From NCBI GenBank assembly GCA_947625135.1, contig CANQNE010000017.1:1-54887 (forward strand): a stretch of DNA of 54,887 nucleotides. The letters are read 5' to 3'. A program made the position numbers and the translations under genes. Shown here piece after piece: positions 7,956 through 17,600 of the stretch; positions within the stretch are counted from its first letter, which is position 1, and every line of letters begins with the position of its first letter. The DNA comes from an uncultured Lachnospiraceae bacterium (GTDB lineage Bacteria; Bacillota; Clostridia; Lachnospirales; Lachnospiraceae). The notes under the pieces were generated by a model. The model worked only from the letters and a program-made list of their open reading frames with translations, ran no database searches and was not told where the DNA came from.

Positions 7956-8896
7956 AAAAGACGGCATTGGTAGTGATGGCGGCAGGTATCGGCAGCCGTT
8001 TCGGAGGCGGTATTAAGCAGCTGGAGCCGGTGGGCCCAAACGGTGAGATCATCATGGATTATGCAATCTATGATGCAATAGAAGCCGGATTTGACAAGGT
8101 CGTGTTTATTATACGGAGGGATCTGGAAAAGGATTTCCGGGAGATCATCGGAAACCGTATTGAAAAGATCATTCCGGTTTCTTATGTTTATCAGGAAATG
8201 GACGATCTTCCGGATGGGTACAGTGTGCCCGAGGGCAGAAAAAAGCCGTGGGGAACCGGACAGGCGGTGCTTGCGGCAGAAAAGGCGCTGGACGTACCCT
8301 TTGCGGTGATCAACGCCGATGATTATTATGGAAAAGAGGCCTTTGTGAAGGTGCATGAGTTTCTGGTATCCACGGAGCAGAAGGCGGATGCGGGAACAAC
8401 AGAAAGTCCTTACGCGTTTTGTATGGCAGGCTTTATTCTTGGGAATACTTTAAGTGAAAACGGCGGCGTGACCAGAGGGATCTGTCAGGTGGGCGAAGAC
8501 GGTTTTCTGCAGGATGTGGAGGAGACCGGCGGGATCCGGCGCAGCGCAGACGGGACAGTGGTCTGCGAGCGGGACGGACAGCTGACGCCCGTTTCCGAGA
8601 ATTGCCATGTTTCCATGAATATGTGGGGATTTCCGCCGGAGATCTTTCGGGAGCTTGCAAAAGGGTTTTCTCGCTTCCTGGCGGAGATGAAACCGGAGGA
8701 AAGCCAGAAGAAGGAATATCTGCTTCCCGGCGTCGTGCAAGAGCTGCTGCAGGAGAAGCGGGCTTCCGTGGCCGTTCTGGAGACAAGAGACAAATGGTTT
8801 GGCGTAACCTACAAAGAGGATAAGCAGAGCGTCGTGGATTCCTTCAAAAAGCTGATAGCGGAAGGACTTTATCCCGCCAGCCTGTTTGAGAGATAA
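7952..8896 (+). CDS. sugar-phosphate nucleotidyltransferase family protein
   Basis: A 314-residue protein with a GT-A nucleotidyltransferase fold. The N-terminal VMAAGIGSRFGGGIKQL is the nucleotide-binding signature, PWGTGQAVLAA is the typical second block, and NADDYYGKEA supplies the metal-binding aspartates (about 113-117). Such enzymes transfer a nucleoside monophosphate to a sugar-1-phosphate or other phosphorylated alcohol; the exact substrate cannot be read from the sequence. It is not a standard GalU, since the order and C-terminal half differ. A strong AAAGGGAGG precedes the ATG. VanZ follows 6 bases after the stop. Confidence 0.82.
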   Translation: MKKTALVVMAAGIGSRFGGGIKQLEPVGPNGEIIMDYAIYDAIEAGFDKVVFIIRRDLEKDFREIIGNRIEKIIPVSYVYQEMDDLPDGYSVPEGRKKPWGTGQAVLAAEKALDVPFAVINADDYYGKEAFVKVHEFLVSTEQKADAGTTESPYAFCMAGFILGNTLSENGGVTRGICQVGEDGFLQDVEETGGIRRSADGTVVCERDGQLTPVSENCHVSMNMWGFPPEIFRELAKGFSRFLAEMKPEESQKKEYLLPGVVQELLQEKRASVAVLETRDKWFGVTYKEDKQSVVDSFKKLIAEGLYPASLFER

Positions 8897-8902
8897 AGCT
8901 CC

Positions 8903-9373
8903 ATGAAAAATAAAAAAAAGCTGATCTGGTGGCTGCCGGCGGTGGCGGTAATGGTGGTGATTTTTCTGTTTTCCCAGATGGGAGCGAGGGAATCCTCCGC
9001 TCTAAGCGGCGGATTGGTCCGGCGGCTGCTTTCATTTTTGGAGCAGATCGGGCTTCTGCCTTTGTCGGAACATCCCCGGCTGGCCGATATATTGGAAGTG
9101 GTGATCCGCAAGCTGGCTCACGGATGTGAGTACGCCCTTCTGGGCGGCTGTCTTGTGCTGCCCTTTGCTTTTCATTTGGAAAAGAGGGGAAGGGTGCTTT
9201 TTCTGTTCAGCGCCGGGTTTGCAGCGCTCTACGCCTGCAGCGATGAACTGCATCAGCTGTTTATCTCAGGCAGGGCGGGAAGGCTTCTGGATGTGGGGAT
9301 CGATACTTTCGGAGCCTGTATAGGGACGCTGCTTGTGATGCTGCTGATCCGAAAAAATTTAGAAAATATTTAG
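8903..9373 (+). CDS. VanZ family membrane protein
   Basis: A 156-residue membrane protein with about four transmembrane segments. The conserved VanZ features are FSQMGARESS after the first segment, KLAHGCEYALLGG, then SDELHQLFISGRAGRLLDVG with the D-E-x-x-Q and G-R-x-x-x-x-D pattern, and a final GACIGTLL segment. VanZ proteins raise resistance to teicoplanin in some hosts, but most genomic copies have no assigned function. It lies 6 bases after the nucleotidyltransferase gene, so the two probably share a transcript. The ribosome binding site is weak (agataaag). Confidence 0.85.
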   Translation: MKNKKKLIWWLPAVAVMVVIFLFSQMGARESSALSGGLVRRLLSFLEQIGLLPLSEHPRLADILEVVIRKLAHGCEYALLGGCLVLPFAFHLEKRGRVLFLFSAGFAALYACSDELHQLFISGRAGRLLDVGIDTFGACIGTLLVMLLIRKNLENI

Positions 9374-9399
9374 GAATAGCACCTGAAAACTTTAGGGTT

Positions 9400-9427
9400 T
9401 TGACGTACACTATATTTGAGATAATCG
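9400..9427 (+). promoter_or_regulatory. possible promoter before the TVP38 gene
   Basis: TTGACG, 16-base spacer, TAATCG, located 43 bases before the GTG start. The -10 box is only a partial match. Confidence 0.3.
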
Positions 9428-9469
9428 GTGATTTTGTCGAAATTCTGAGTTTGGAGGTGCTGTTTTTCT

Positions 9470-10075
9470 GTGAAGCAGAAGTCAAAAAAGAAATACTCCA
9501 TCATCATTCATATCAGTGCCGCAGTGACAGTAACGGCGTCAGTTTGTTTTTTGATCTATGCTTACCGGAAGGGGCTGCTGAATTCTCAGGAAGCCATGCA
9601 GGAATTTCTGGAACCTTTCGGGGTCTGGGCGCCTTTGGTATTTGTGTTGATCCAGGCAGTGCAGGTGGTGGTTCCCATTCTGCCCGGCGCCATTGGGTGT
9701 GTGATCGGCGTGGTGATGTTCGGGCCTGTCAAGGCGTTTATCTTTAACTATGTCGGTATCTGTATGGGCTCTGTGGGCGCGTTTTTGCTGGCGAAGATGT
9801 ACGGAAGGCCGCTGTTGGAGTTTATCGCTTCGCCCCGTCTGTATAAGCGGTACATGGGGTGGCTGAATCGGAATCAGAAAAATTTTGACAAACTGTTTGC
9901 CGTGGCGATTTTCCTGCCGGTGGCGCCGGATGATTTTCTCTGTTATCTGGCAGGCGTAACAAAAATGAAGCTGAAAAAATTTACTGCCATTATTTTGCTG
10001 GGAAAACCTGCGGCCATCGCCATGTATTCCATGGGACTGGAATTGCTGCTGAGACGGCTGCTCGTATTGCTGTGA
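9470..10075 (+). CDS. TVP38/TMEM64 (VTT-domain) membrane protein
   Basis: A 201-residue multi-pass protein with a first transmembrane segment near residues 10-28 and a VTT/SNARE-associated core: VPILPGAIGCVIGVVMFGP, then YVGICMGSVGAFLLAKMYGRP, then FLPVAPDDFLCYLAG. Family members are thought to move or scramble lipids, as DedA relatives do. The GTG start is supported by TTGGAGGTG 11 bases upstream. It precedes two glycolipid-type glycosyltransferases, which fits a lipid-related role. Confidence 0.85.
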   Translation: MKQKSKKKYSIIIHISAAVTVTASVCFLIYAYRKGLLNSQEAMQEFLEPFGVWAPLVFVLIQAVQVVVPILPGAIGCVIGVVMFGPVKAFIFNYVGICMGSVGAFLLAKMYGRPLLEFIASPRLYKRYMGWLNRNQKNFDKLFAVAIFLPVAPDDFLCYLAGVTKMKLKKFTAIILLGKPAAIAMYSMGLELLLRRLLVLL

Positions 10076-10112
10076 GCCGGCGCTCCTGCAAAAAGGAAAG
10101 GATGTACGGCGT

Positions 10113-11147
10113 ATGAAAATCTATATATATACCGGATTTCTTAATATGATCAGAAAAAGCGGGATTTACCGGGCGATCCGCCATCAGATGGCCGCGCTGA
10201 AGCTGCAGGGGATTCCTTATACAACCAAGGCGGGGGAGCCGTATGATATCATACATATCAATACCATCTTTCCCGATGCTTATCTTGCCGGAAAAAAGGC
10301 GAAAATGGCAGGGAAAAAGGTGATATATTACGGTCATTCCACCATGGAGGATTTTAAAAATTCTTTTAAAGGTTCCACCTGGTTTGCACCGTTTTTTAAG
10401 AAATGGATCAAAGTTTGCTACCGGCTGGGGGATATCATCATCACGCCCACGGAGTATTCCAGACAGCTGCTGCTGTCTTACGGGCTTAAAAATCCCATAT
10501 ACAGCCTGACAAACGGGATCGACCTGCGCATATACAAGAAAGATCTGCAGAAGGGCAGGGAGTTCCGCAGAAAATACGGATTAAAGCCGGAAGATAAGGT
10601 GATCATTTCTGTAGGACATTATATTGAGCGCAAGGGGATCCTGGATTTTGTGAAAATGGCGGAGCGGTTTCCTGAGTACAAATTTCTGTGGTTTGGATAT
10701 ACCAATCTCAGCCTGGTTCCCGGAAAGATCCGCAGGGCATTGAAGCAGTCCTATGACAATCTTCAGTTCCCGGGTTATGTGGAGAAGGAGGAGCTGATCA
10801 GCGCCTATTCAGGAAGCGATCTGTTTTTGTTCATGACCAACGAGGAAACGGAAGGTATCGTCATGCTGGAAGCCATGGCTATGAAGATCCCCATTCTTGT
10901 CCGGGATATTCCCATTTATGAGAAGTGGCTGCCGGCTGATGAGATTGTTTACAAAGCAAAAGATCTGGAGGGGTTTTCCGGCGCGCTGCAGGAAATTCTG
11001 GAGGGACGGCGTCCGGATCTGACGGAAAATGCCTACAGACTTGTGCAGGATCATAGAATTGAAATTGTGGGAGAGCGTCTGTCTCAGCTGTACCAGCAGC
11101 TGGAGGCGGAAGATGTGCAGCCGGAATCCGGCGGGAATGCACAGTAA
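10113..11147 (+). CDS. GT4 glycosyltransferase, probable diglycosyl-diacylglycerol synthase
   Basis: A 344-residue GT-B-fold enzyme of family GT4. The N-terminal GFLNMIRKSGIYRAIRHQ and YYGHSTMEDFKNSFKGS resemble the CpoA/alDGS group, which adds a second sugar to monoglycosyl-diacylglycerol. The C-terminal half carries SVGHYIERKG (donor-binding) and the E-x7-E motif in EETEGIVMLEAMAMKIP. No transmembrane segment is present; such enzymes bind the membrane peripherally. AAAGGAAAGGA precedes the ATG. The next gene would supply the monoglycosyl substrate. Acceptor assignment is inferred from pairing and resemblance. Confidence 0.8.
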   Translation: MKIYIYTGFLNMIRKSGIYRAIRHQMAALKLQGIPYTTKAGEPYDIIHINTIFPDAYLAGKKAKMAGKKVIYYGHSTMEDFKNSFKGSTWFAPFFKKWIKVCYRLGDIIITPTEYSRQLLLSYGLKNPIYSLTNGIDLRIYKKDLQKGREFRRKYGLKPEDKVIISVGHYIERKGILDFVKMAERFPEYKFLWFGYTNLSLVPGKIRRALKQSYDNLQFPGYVEKEELISAYSGSDLFLFMTNEETEGIVMLEAMAMKIPILVRDIPIYEKWLPADEIVYKAKDLEGFSGALQEILEGRRPDLTENAYRLVQDHRIEIVGERLSQLYQQLEAEDVQPESGGNAQ

Positions 11148-11163
11148 GGAGCGTGTTTGCGGT

Positions 11164-12354
11164 ATGCGGATTTTAATTGCAACAGACTGGTATAAGCCGG
11201 TGATCAACGGTGTGGTTACATCGGTGGTGAATCTGGAAAATACCCTGAGAGAACAGGGACATGACGTGCGGGTGCTGACATTGTCTCCAAATGTACACGC
11301 CAGAGAGGATGAACATGTATATTATCTCCGCTCATTGAGCATCAACAAAATCTATCCCAATGCGCGGATCATCTATTCCAACGCCAGAAAATACCTGAAA
11401 GAGATCATTGCATGGAAGCCGGAGATCATTCATACCCAGTGCGAATTCAGCAGTTTTTTTATGGCAAAGCGGATCGCCCGCCGGCTGGACATTCCCATCG
11501 TGCATACCTATCATACTGTGTATGAGGATTACACCCATTATTTTGCCCCTACAGTGGGAATGGGCAGGAATATTGCAAGCAAGATCAGCCGCCTGATCTC
11601 CAACAGGGTGGAGCGGTTTATCGTTCCCACGGAAAAGGTAAAGAAGCTGCTCAGAGGCTATCATATCGAAAAGCCCATCGACGTGATCCCCACCGGGATC
11701 AATCTGCTGCGCTTCCAGATGCAATATGCCGAGGAGGAGATTCAGCGGGAAAAGCAGCGCCTTGGTATTCCCCTGACGAATACCCTCTGTGTTTCCCTGG
11801 GCAGGCTGGCAAAGGAGAAAAATGAGACGGAACTGATCCGCTATTTTGAGAAGATGGATCTTCCAAACTGTACGTATCTTATCGTGGGGGACGGCCCCTA
11901 TCGGGAAACGCTGGAAAAGCAGGTGCGGGAAGCAGGACTGGAGGAAAGGGTGATCTTCTGCGGGATGGTGCAGCCGGAGCAGGTGCCCCTCTATTATCAG
12001 ATGGGCGATATCTTTATCTGCGCTTCCAGCAGCGAGGCTCAGGGCATTACTTATATCGAAGCCATGGCAAGCGGTATTCCCGTGTTGTGCCGGTATGACG
12101 CCTGTCTGGAAAGCGTCATTACCAACGGGGTCAACGGCTGCTGCTACGAGGATTATGAACAGTTCGAGGACGCCTTCCGAAAGATCATTACAGACAGGAA
12201 ATATGCCGGGCAGCTGGCGGAAAACGCAAAGGTGAAGGTAAACGAGTACAGCCTGGAAACCTTTGCCCTGCGGGTGATGAATACCTATAAAGCCGCCATT
12301 CTTGGCGGAGGCGCCGGCGAGTTTGGCTCGCGGCTGAATAAAAAAGTAGTATAA
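11164..12354 (+). CDS. GT4 glycosyltransferase, probable monoglycosyl-diacylglycerol synthase
   Basis: A 396-residue GT4 enzyme. MRILIATDWYKPVINGVVTS is the alMGS-type N-terminus (glucosyl transfer to diacylglycerol). VHTYHTVYEDYTHYF, VIPTGINLLRF, SLGRLAKEKNE and the E-x7-E block SEAQGITYIEAMASGIPV follow in the usual order. ATG 11164 is chosen; the open frame extends back to 11029 only across the coding region of the preceding gene. AAGGAG at 11146 is a little far (12 bases) from the ATG. A terminator follows directly. Confidence 0.82.
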   Translation: MRILIATDWYKPVINGVVTSVVNLENTLREQGHDVRVLTLSPNVHAREDEHVYYLRSLSINKIYPNARIIYSNARKYLKEIIAWKPEIIHTQCEFSSFFMAKRIARRLDIPIVHTYHTVYEDYTHYFAPTVGMGRNIASKISRLISNRVERFIVPTEKVKKLLRGYHIEKPIDVIPTGINLLRFQMQYAEEEIQREKQRLGIPLTNTLCVSLGRLAKEKNETELIRYFEKMDLPNCTYLIVGDGPYRETLEKQVREAGLEERVIFCGMVQPEQVPLYYQMGDIFICASSSEAQGITYIEAMASGIPVLCRYDACLESVITNGVNGCCYEDYEQFEDAFRKIITDRKYAGQLAENAKVKVNEYSLETFALRVMNTYKAAILGGGAGEFGSRLNKKVV

Positions 12355-12360
12355 GATGTA

Positions 12361-12400
12361 AAAACAGGGATTTTTGTTTTGCAAAAGTCCCTGTTTTTTT
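12361..12400 (+). terminator. intrinsic terminator of the glycosyltransferase operon
   Basis: AAAACAGGGA and TCCCTGTTTT form the stem, followed by a run of seven T. It lies 7 bases after the stop codon. Confidence 0.85.
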
Positions 12401-12407
12401 GTATACT
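12379..12407 (+). promoter_or_regulatory. promoter of the two-component system, overlapping the terminator
   Basis: TTGCAA, 17-base spacer, TATACT. The -35 box lies in the loop and the spacer contains the 3' arm and T-run of the preceding terminator, so the operon boundary is compressed into 47 bases. Confidence 0.6.
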
Positions 12408-12453
12408 ATTAGAAGTAAAAGCCACGTGGACGGATGCGGACAGGAGACGAAAA

Positions 12454-13914
12454 ATGCCAATCAGAAAACAGCTGTTTTTTTCAAATATTTTAATGATCAT
12501 ATTTGCTGTCGCATCTCTGCTCCTTTCTATTTTCCTTATCGGAGCAGTGCTGCGGGTGTTCTATAATACAGAATGGCAGGATATGAAAAATATCGACGAG
12601 CGCGTTTACGAGGTAATGACTATTATAAAGGATGCAGATCTGGCTGCGGCGCCGCAGGAAAATATGGAGGATAAGATAAAGCAGCTGGCCGAAGAATGTG
12701 GCGAACAGGAATATGCCCTCCATGTAACCCGGGACGGCGATCCTTTTTTCAGCAACATGAACGATACCGAGCAAAATGCGCTGAATTCTCTGGATTCCAG
12801 CAGACTGGAAACCTCCAGCGGGGTGCCCCGCGTCGCCCAGTCCAAAAACCGGACGGTGATCTATGATTCCTGCGAGACAGATGGGAGCCGTTATGAGATC
12901 CTGGCTGTAGGCAAAAACAGTTCTCTTCGGGTATCCAGGCGGGAGCTGATCGAGATGGCGGCGGCAACAGGCGGTATCTTGGTTTTAATGGCGGTGATCG
13001 TCACCCTGCTTTTGAGCAGATATTTCAGCTGGAAGCTCATTGACCGCTTCATGGTTCCGGTACAGAAGCTGATCGACGGGGCGGAACGGATCCGTGAAGG
13101 CAATCTGGATGAGATGATCTACTATTCCGGCAATAACGAATTCGCATTGGTGTGCAGTGCGTTCAATGATATGCAGGCCTCTCTGAAGCAGGAGATCGAA
13201 AAAAATCAGGTTTATGAAAAATCCCGGATTGAGATGATCGCCGGGATCTCTCATGATCTGAGAACGCCCCTGACCTCCGTAAAGGGCTATATCAAGGGGA
13301 TGATGGACGGGATCGCCAATACGCCGGAAAAGCAGCGGCAGTACCTGATTACCGCTTATGAAAAGGCCGGGGAGATGGACAGGCTTCTTCAGCAGCTGTT
13401 TTTGTTTTCCAAGCTGGAGACGGGCAACGTTCCCCTTGCGCTCCAGAGGATCCATATCTCCGAATACATTCGGCAGTATCTGGAAAAGCACCGGAAAGAA
13501 TTTGAGGAGCGGGGCGCGGAGCTGACCTTTCAGAGCTATTATGAGGACGGAATCGTGGAGATTGATGTGGATCAAATGGATCGGGTGCTGAACAATATTA
13601 TTGACAACAGTATTAAATATAAAGAAAAAGAGACCACGAAGATCAGCATTTTCGTCTATGAAGCATGGGACGAGGTGATGATCTCCGTTCTGGACAACGG
13701 AACGGGTGTGGAATCTGGCAGCCTCCCTTATATTTTCAACAGCTATTACCGCACGGAGAGCAACAAGAAGGAAAAGCCGGATGGAAACGGCCTTGGCCTT
13801 TCCATTGTGAAATATATCGTAGAAGCCCACGGGGGACGGCTTCTTGCCAGAAACCGGGGCGGTCTTGAGATTTTGATTTACCTGAAAGATAAAAAGAAGG
13901 ATGAAACAGCATGA
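12454..13914 (+). CDS. HAMP-domain sensor histidine kinase
   Basis: A 486-residue membrane sensor. Transmembrane segment 1 is at about 10-33, an extracytoplasmic sensor region follows to about 168, and segment 2 is at about 170-192. Then come a HAMP linker (FMVPVQKLIDGAERIREGNL), the HisKA dimerisation helix with the phospho-accepting His in AGISHDLRTPLTS, and an HATPase domain with N box NNIIDNSIKY, G1 LDNGTGV and G2 DGNGLGLSIVKYI. It autophosphorylates and passes phosphate to the regulator whose ATG overlaps its TGA. The signal sensed is unknown. AGGAGACG lies before ATG 12454; the frame extends upstream without a better site. Confidence 0.92.
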   Translation: MPIRKQLFFSNILMIIFAVASLLLSIFLIGAVLRVFYNTEWQDMKNIDERVYEVMTIIKDADLAAAPQENMEDKIKQLAEECGEQEYALHVTRDGDPFFSNMNDTEQNALNSLDSSRLETSSGVPRVAQSKNRTVIYDSCETDGSRYEILAVGKNSSLRVSRRELIEMAAATGGILVLMAVIVTLLLSRYFSWKLIDRFMVPVQKLIDGAERIREGNLDEMIYYSGNNEFALVCSAFNDMQASLKQEIEKNQVYEKSRIEMIAGISHDLRTPLTSVKGYIKGMMDGIANTPEKQRQYLITAYEKAGEMDRLLQQLFLFSKLETGNVPLALQRIHISEYIRQYLEKHRKEFEERGAELTFQSYYEDGIVEIDVDQMDRVLNNIIDNSIKYKEKETTKISIFVYEAWDEVMISVLDNGTGVESGSLPYIFNSYYRTESNKKEKPDGNGLGLSIVKYIVEAHGGRLLARNRGGLEILIYLKDKKKDETA

Positions 13915-14594
13915 AACGAATTTTGATCGTAGAAGACGATAAGACCATTGCAGCGCTGGAAAAGGACTATCTGGAAATATACGGATTTCAGGCGGATGTT
14001 GTATCGGATGGGAAAAAGGCTCTGTCGCAGGCTTTGTCGGAGGAATATGATCTGCTGATATTGGATCTGATGCTGCCGGGATTGAGCGGCTATGAGATAT
14101 GCAAGGCAGTACGGGAGGAAAAAGAAGTACCGATCCTCATGGTGACCGCCCGGAGCGATTCCATTGACAAGATCCGGGGGCTTGGACTGGGAGCAGATGA
14201 TTATATCTCCAAACCCTTTGATCCCATGGAGCTGATGGCGAGAGTGCGGGCCCATCTTGGACGCTATGAACGGTTAAAGGGCACGGATCGTCAGGAGAAT
14301 GTTTCCTTCGGCCGGGTCACCATTGACACAAAGGGCAGAAAAGTATATCTGGAAGGGCAGGAATTGAAATTTCCGAAAAAGGAATATGAGCTTTTGCTGT
14401 TTCTGGCCATGAATCCCAATATGGTGTTTACAAAGGAGCAGCTGCTGAATCAGATCTGGGGCTATGAGGCGATGGGAGACAGCGCCACGGTGACGGTGCA
14501 TATCAACCGCATCCGGGAAAAGATCGAGAAGGACAGCAATCATCCGAAATACATTGAGACAATATGGGGAGCCGGTTACCGGCTGAACATGTAA
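13911..14594 (+). CDS. OmpR/PhoB-family response regulator
   Basis: A 227-residue regulator: an N-terminal receiver with the phosphorylated Asp in LLILDLMLPGLSG (about 51), the acidic pocket VEDD, and the Lys in ISKPFDP. A C-terminal winged helix (FPKKEYELLLFLA ... TVTVHINRIREKIE ... GAGYRLNM) binds DNA. ATGA overlap with the kinase gene. Only 40 bases separate its stop from the GH2 gene, so the two-component pair may read through into the glycoside hydrolases. Confidence 0.93.
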   Translation: MKRILIVEDDKTIAALEKDYLEIYGFQADVVSDGKKALSQALSEEYDLLILDLMLPGLSGYEICKAVREEKEVPILMVTARSDSIDKIRGLGLGADDYISKPFDPMELMARVRAHLGRYERLKGTDRQENVSFGRVTIDTKGRKVYLEGQELKFPKKEYELLLFLAMNPNMVFTKEQLLNQIWGYEAMGDSATVTVHINRIREKIEKDSNHPKYIETIWGAGYRLNM

Positions 14595-14634
14595 AGGATC
14601 GTTACTGATAGATTTGGAAAACAGGAGGGACAAT

Positions 14635-17600
14635 ATGGCAAACAATGATTATTTTGCGGAGATCGCGCTTACACAGCATCCTCTGGGCAATCAGGACAAA
14701 GAAGTGGTTCCTGTGAAAAAAGCCGGCAACTATTTTGAACAGACGGAAGAAAGTTTCCCATACGGGTCTGTGAAGATACCCCAGGAAAAAAGCGACGAGG
14801 AGCGGTTTGCGGAATTCCAGGAGGGTATGGACGCCCTGCGCGGCCGGTACCGGCCCTTTATGATGAATCGGCTTCCTGCGGTGAAGGAGCCGGAAACGCT
14901 GGCGCTCAGGGAATTTCAGTTCCGTTATCTGAAAGAGCATGAGGTGTTTTCCTCCCGCAATGAGGCTGACGACTGGGAGCCGGTGACCATCCCCGATTAC
15001 CGGGGACCGGTGGGAAAATGGAAAGCATACTACAGGACAGTATTTTCCGCCCGGTCCCTCCGGGAGGAGGAACATGCGGTGCTGTCCTTTCAATGTGTGG
15101 ACTATAAGGCAGTGATCTATGTAAATGGCTGTTATGTGGGCGCCCATGAAGGATTTTTTGCTCCTTTTTCCTTTGATGTGTCAGACTATTTGCAGGAGGA
15201 GAACGAGCTGATCATTCAGGTGGAGAATGATGTTTCTATTCTGGGCGAGGGCCCGGTGCTGGATGGAGATAAGATCTACGCCGCCACCGGACCCGGATGG
15301 GACGATCCCGTGACAGGCTGGCACCATTGCCCCGCAGGAGCCGGGGTTTTTGGAAAGGTGACGCTGGAATACCGGCCCGCAGTGTGTATCACGGATATTT
15401 TTGTCCGTCCCGATATCGATGAGGGCTGTGTGGAGCTGCGCATGGGCGTGATGAACTACAGCAGCGTTATTCAGGAGAATTTCCAACTGGAGGTTGTGCT
15501 GCTTCCGAAAAATTTTGAGGATCCCTTCCGGCAGGTCTTTCAGGCGGAGATCAAGGTGGCAGGCGTAGGCAGCAACGAATATCGTTACCGGATTCCCATG
15601 AAGGGATTCCGGTTGTGGGATCCGGAGACGCCTTATCTGTACGGGGCGGTCTGCACAGTGACAAAGGATGGAAAGATCGTGAGCCAGAAGCGTTCCCATT
15701 TCGGCATGCGCAAATTTGTCAGCGACGAGACTGCCGCGCCGAAAGGCAGGCTGTTTCTGAACAACCGGCCTGTGGTGCTGCGGGGAGCCAATGAGATGGG
15801 GCATCTGCAGCAGTGCGTGATGAAGGGAGATCTGGATCAGCTTGTGGATGATATTCTCATTGCGAAGCTCTGTCATGTGAATTATTACCGGATCACCCAG
15901 CGGCCGGTACAGGAAGAGATCTATGACTATATGGATATGCTGGGTATGATGAACCAGAGCGACCTGCCTTTGTTCAGCTATCTGCGGCGGCCGCAGGTCT
16001 GTGAGGCGGTAAAGCAGGCGGGGGAGATGGAGCATCTGCTCCGCAGCCATCCATCAGCCATATTGGTGACTTTTATCAATGAGCCTGTGAGCATGCGGCC
16101 CACGGAAGATCCCAACAGCAAGTTTTCAAAGCGCTATAATATGAAGGGCCACCGGCATCTGCAGCGGGACGAGCTGGAAGCGTTTTTTGTGGCGGCGAGA
16201 AAGGTCATTTATATAGAAAACCCCGATCGGGTCATTAAAAATGTAGAGGGAGACTATGATCCCCCTACCACAGAAGGAATGCCGGATTTCCACTGCTATA
16301 CTATGTGGTACAGCAATCATGGCGTGCCCATTGGCAAGCTCTACCGGGGCTATCTGCCGCCGGTGAAGGAAGGATGGATGATCGGCTGCGGCGAGTACGG
16401 AGCGGAAGGCCTTGACAACGAGTCACTGATGCGGGCTCACTATCCGAAGGAATGGATGGAGACAGACGAAAAAGGAGACTGGTACCCGGTAAAGATCGTC
16501 CGGCAGCAGACCAACGGGGCTCATGGAGACTGGTATCCGGAGCAGCATACCATATCTGACTGGGTGCGGGAAAGCCAGCTGCATCAGGCCAGGGCTACCA
16601 CGATGATGACGGATGCGTTCCGGAGACGGGCGGACGTGCTGAACCATACAGCCATCCATCTGCTCATCGACGCATGGCCCGCAGGCTGGATGAAGACCAT
16701 CGTGGGCTGTGACCGTGTACCTAAGAAGGCTTATTATGCCTATATGGATTCTCTGACGCCCCTCCGGGTGAACCTGCGGGGAGACAGGCAGTATCTATAC
16801 AGCGGGGAAACCTATGATCTGGAAGCGTGGGCGCTGAACGATACCTCATATAGCGAGGAGGTCACCATGCTTGCCACGATGTCCATGGAGGGCAAGGCGC
16901 TGGCATCTTACAAGCTGACCATGACTGCGCCGGCAGCGACGGCGGTGTGCGCCGGACTGATCCCCCTTACAATGCCTCAGGTGGAGGCGGCGAAAACGCT
17001 GACTGTGGATGCGGTGATGAAAAAACAGGACGGTTCTGTCCTGAATGTAGAACGCAGGGAACTGTATGTGTTTCCTCCTTATGAAGTCATGCGGGGGCAG
17101 GAAAAGATTGCCTGTATCGGGGAAAATGCAGAAAAATTTGCAAAGATTTTCGGTTATGAGTTGACAGAACTGCCGAAGGCAGATAAAATACTCATCAGTG
17201 CAACGGAAGGATATGAAGAAGAAATCAGAGCAGCCGTGGAACGGGGTGCAACGGCGGTTCTCCTGACGCCGGATGTCCGGCTGTCGGAATATACATTTGG
17301 AGATCTGCATATTGTTACGAAGAAAGGGCCCAAGCTGTTTATCGTCATGACAAATGAAAAGACGGAAGGGTACCGCTTTGATATGCTTTATAATGCAGAT
17401 GCCGATTACATAGACTTTATCGGCCGAAAGGTGATCGAGAGCGATCAGGAGGGAGAGGAACTGCTTTTTACGTATGCAAAAAGCGGGGCCGACGGCGTGC
17501 CTGCGCCTAAGCTCCATCTTCCTTTGGCGGAAAAGTTTACAATGGGCAGTGGAAGGATGTATGTGATAAGTCTGATTTTAGAGGGAAGAGTGGGGGCGAA

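Noticed and set aside
7808-8356. Minus-strand frame spanning the dispersed element
   Set aside because: The similar peptide found on the minus strand of the second copy (27920-28105) is explained by the repeat itself, not by a gene.
11029-11163. Upstream extension of the second glycosyltransferase
   Set aside because: Lies within the coding region of the preceding gene and lacks family similarity; ATG 11164 matches the family N-terminus.
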